Shown here: positions 13,023 through 13,296 of the stretch, one piece after another
Position numbering within the stretch: the stretch's first letter is position 1
Layout: every line of letters begins with the position of its first letter
DNA from: JAWXTP01 sp044433415
GTDB taxonomy: Bacteria > Bacteroidota > Bacteroidia > Bacteroidales > Rikenellaceae
Length of the DNA: 13,296 bases
Reading direction: 5' to 3'
NCBI GenBank assembly: GCA_044433415.1
Contig: JAWXTP010000080.1
Location: 1 to 13,296 of the forward strand
Notes under the pieces: model-generated
What the model saw: only the letters and a program-made list of their open reading frames with translations
What the model was told of the DNA's origin: nothing
The model's database searches: none
Program-made: the position numbers and the translations under genes

Positions 13023-13296
13023 ATGGAAAAATATATAGTTTCAGCAAGAAAATATCGCCCTATAACATTTGAAAGTGTTGTAGGGCAATTGCATATTACG
13101 TCTACGCTAAAAAATGCAATTGTTAATAGTCAATTAGCACATGCTTACTTATTCTGCGGACCTCGTGGTGTGGGTAAGACTACTTGTGCTAGAATATTGG
13201 CTAAAAGTATAAATTGTTTAAACCCTAAAAACGGTGCAGAACCTTGTGGTGAATGTGAATCGTGTGTGTCTTTTAATGATTCGCGCTCGTTTAATA
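13023..13296 (+). CDS. dnaX: DNA polymerase III subunit gamma/tau (3' end missing)
   Basis: Clamp-loader ATPase of the replicative polymerase. The first 91 residues are visible: the N-terminal ARKYRPITFESVVGQ (8-22), the Walker A motif GPRGVGKTT (46-54) preceded by HAYLF, and the four-cysteine zinc module starting at Cys65 and continuing with CGECESC (75-81). This matches the family position by position. The ATG follows the FadL-type stop codon after two bases (TAATAATG), so translation may be coupled. The rest of the AAA+ module and the tau region lie outside the window, so any tau/gamma frameshift signal cannot be judged. Confidence 0.95.
   Translation, partial: MEKYIVSARKYRPITFESVVGQLHITSTLKNAIVNSQLAHAYLFCGPRGVGKTTCARILAKSINCLNPKNGAEPCGECESCVSFNDSRSFN

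Noticed and set aside
1..13296. Mobile element, prophage or defence system
   Set aside because: No transposase, integrase, restriction, toxin-antitoxin or reverse-transcriptase-like product and no long terminal repeats were seen; all sizeable ORFs have another explanation.

Overview
The window is an AT-rich chromosomal segment that fits a member of the Bacteroidota, most likely order Bacteroidales. Three things point there: the S16 ribosomal protein has a long Ala/Lys/Glu-rich C-terminal extension; several genes are preceded by TAnnTTTG-type -7 boxes and lack clear Shine-Dalgarno sequences; and the cargo is rich in lipoproteins, outer-membrane barrels and glycoside hydrolases. The genus cannot be fixed from the sequence alone. 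Most genes are housekeeping or conserved Bacteroidota genes. I see no transposase, integrase, phage gene, CRISPR array, tRNA or rRNA.

Left part (1-4380, mostly + strand): the 3' part of rpsP (ribosomal protein S16) with its terminator; a cytoplasmic GH13 alpha-amylase-family enzyme; a convergent small exported protein that looks like the isolated C-terminal discoidin-like domain of an alpha-L-fucosidase; then a large lipoprotein that looks like a TIM-barrel glycosidase but that I cannot assign to a family. The lipoprotein gene has a near-consensus promoter, an odd run of eight C just before its start codon, and a strong terminator.

Middle (4480-8708, - strand): four tightly spaced genes that probably form one operon. 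In transcription order they are a short-chain polyprenyl diphosphate synthase, a U32-family protein of the TrhP/RlhA RNA-hydroxylation type (GTG start), a six-TM K+ channel with a lone CxxC tail, and an outer-membrane beta-barrel protein.

Right part (8896-13296, + strand): a ROK-family sugar kinase (probable glucokinase) divergent from the operon, with a perfect dyad close to its predicted transcription start; a regulatory region with repeated TGATAAA motifs and a possible small upstream ORF; a lipoprotein with a Trp/Tyr/Pro-rich centre and a Ser/Arg-rich tail; a FadL/OmpP1-family outer-membrane transporter; and the 5' end of dnaX (DNA polymerase III gamma/tau), which runs off the window.

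Functionally, the GH13 enzyme and the ROK kinase could both serve intracellular glucan/glucose use, while the secreted glycosidase-like lipoprotein and the fucosidase-type domain point to glycan foraging at the cell surface. I found no clear new multi-gene system. The best leads are the orphan fucosidase-type domain, the unassigned glycosidase-like lipoprotein with its poly-C leader, the low-complexity lipoprotein next to the FadL transporter, and several perfect inverted repeats at transcript ends and starts.
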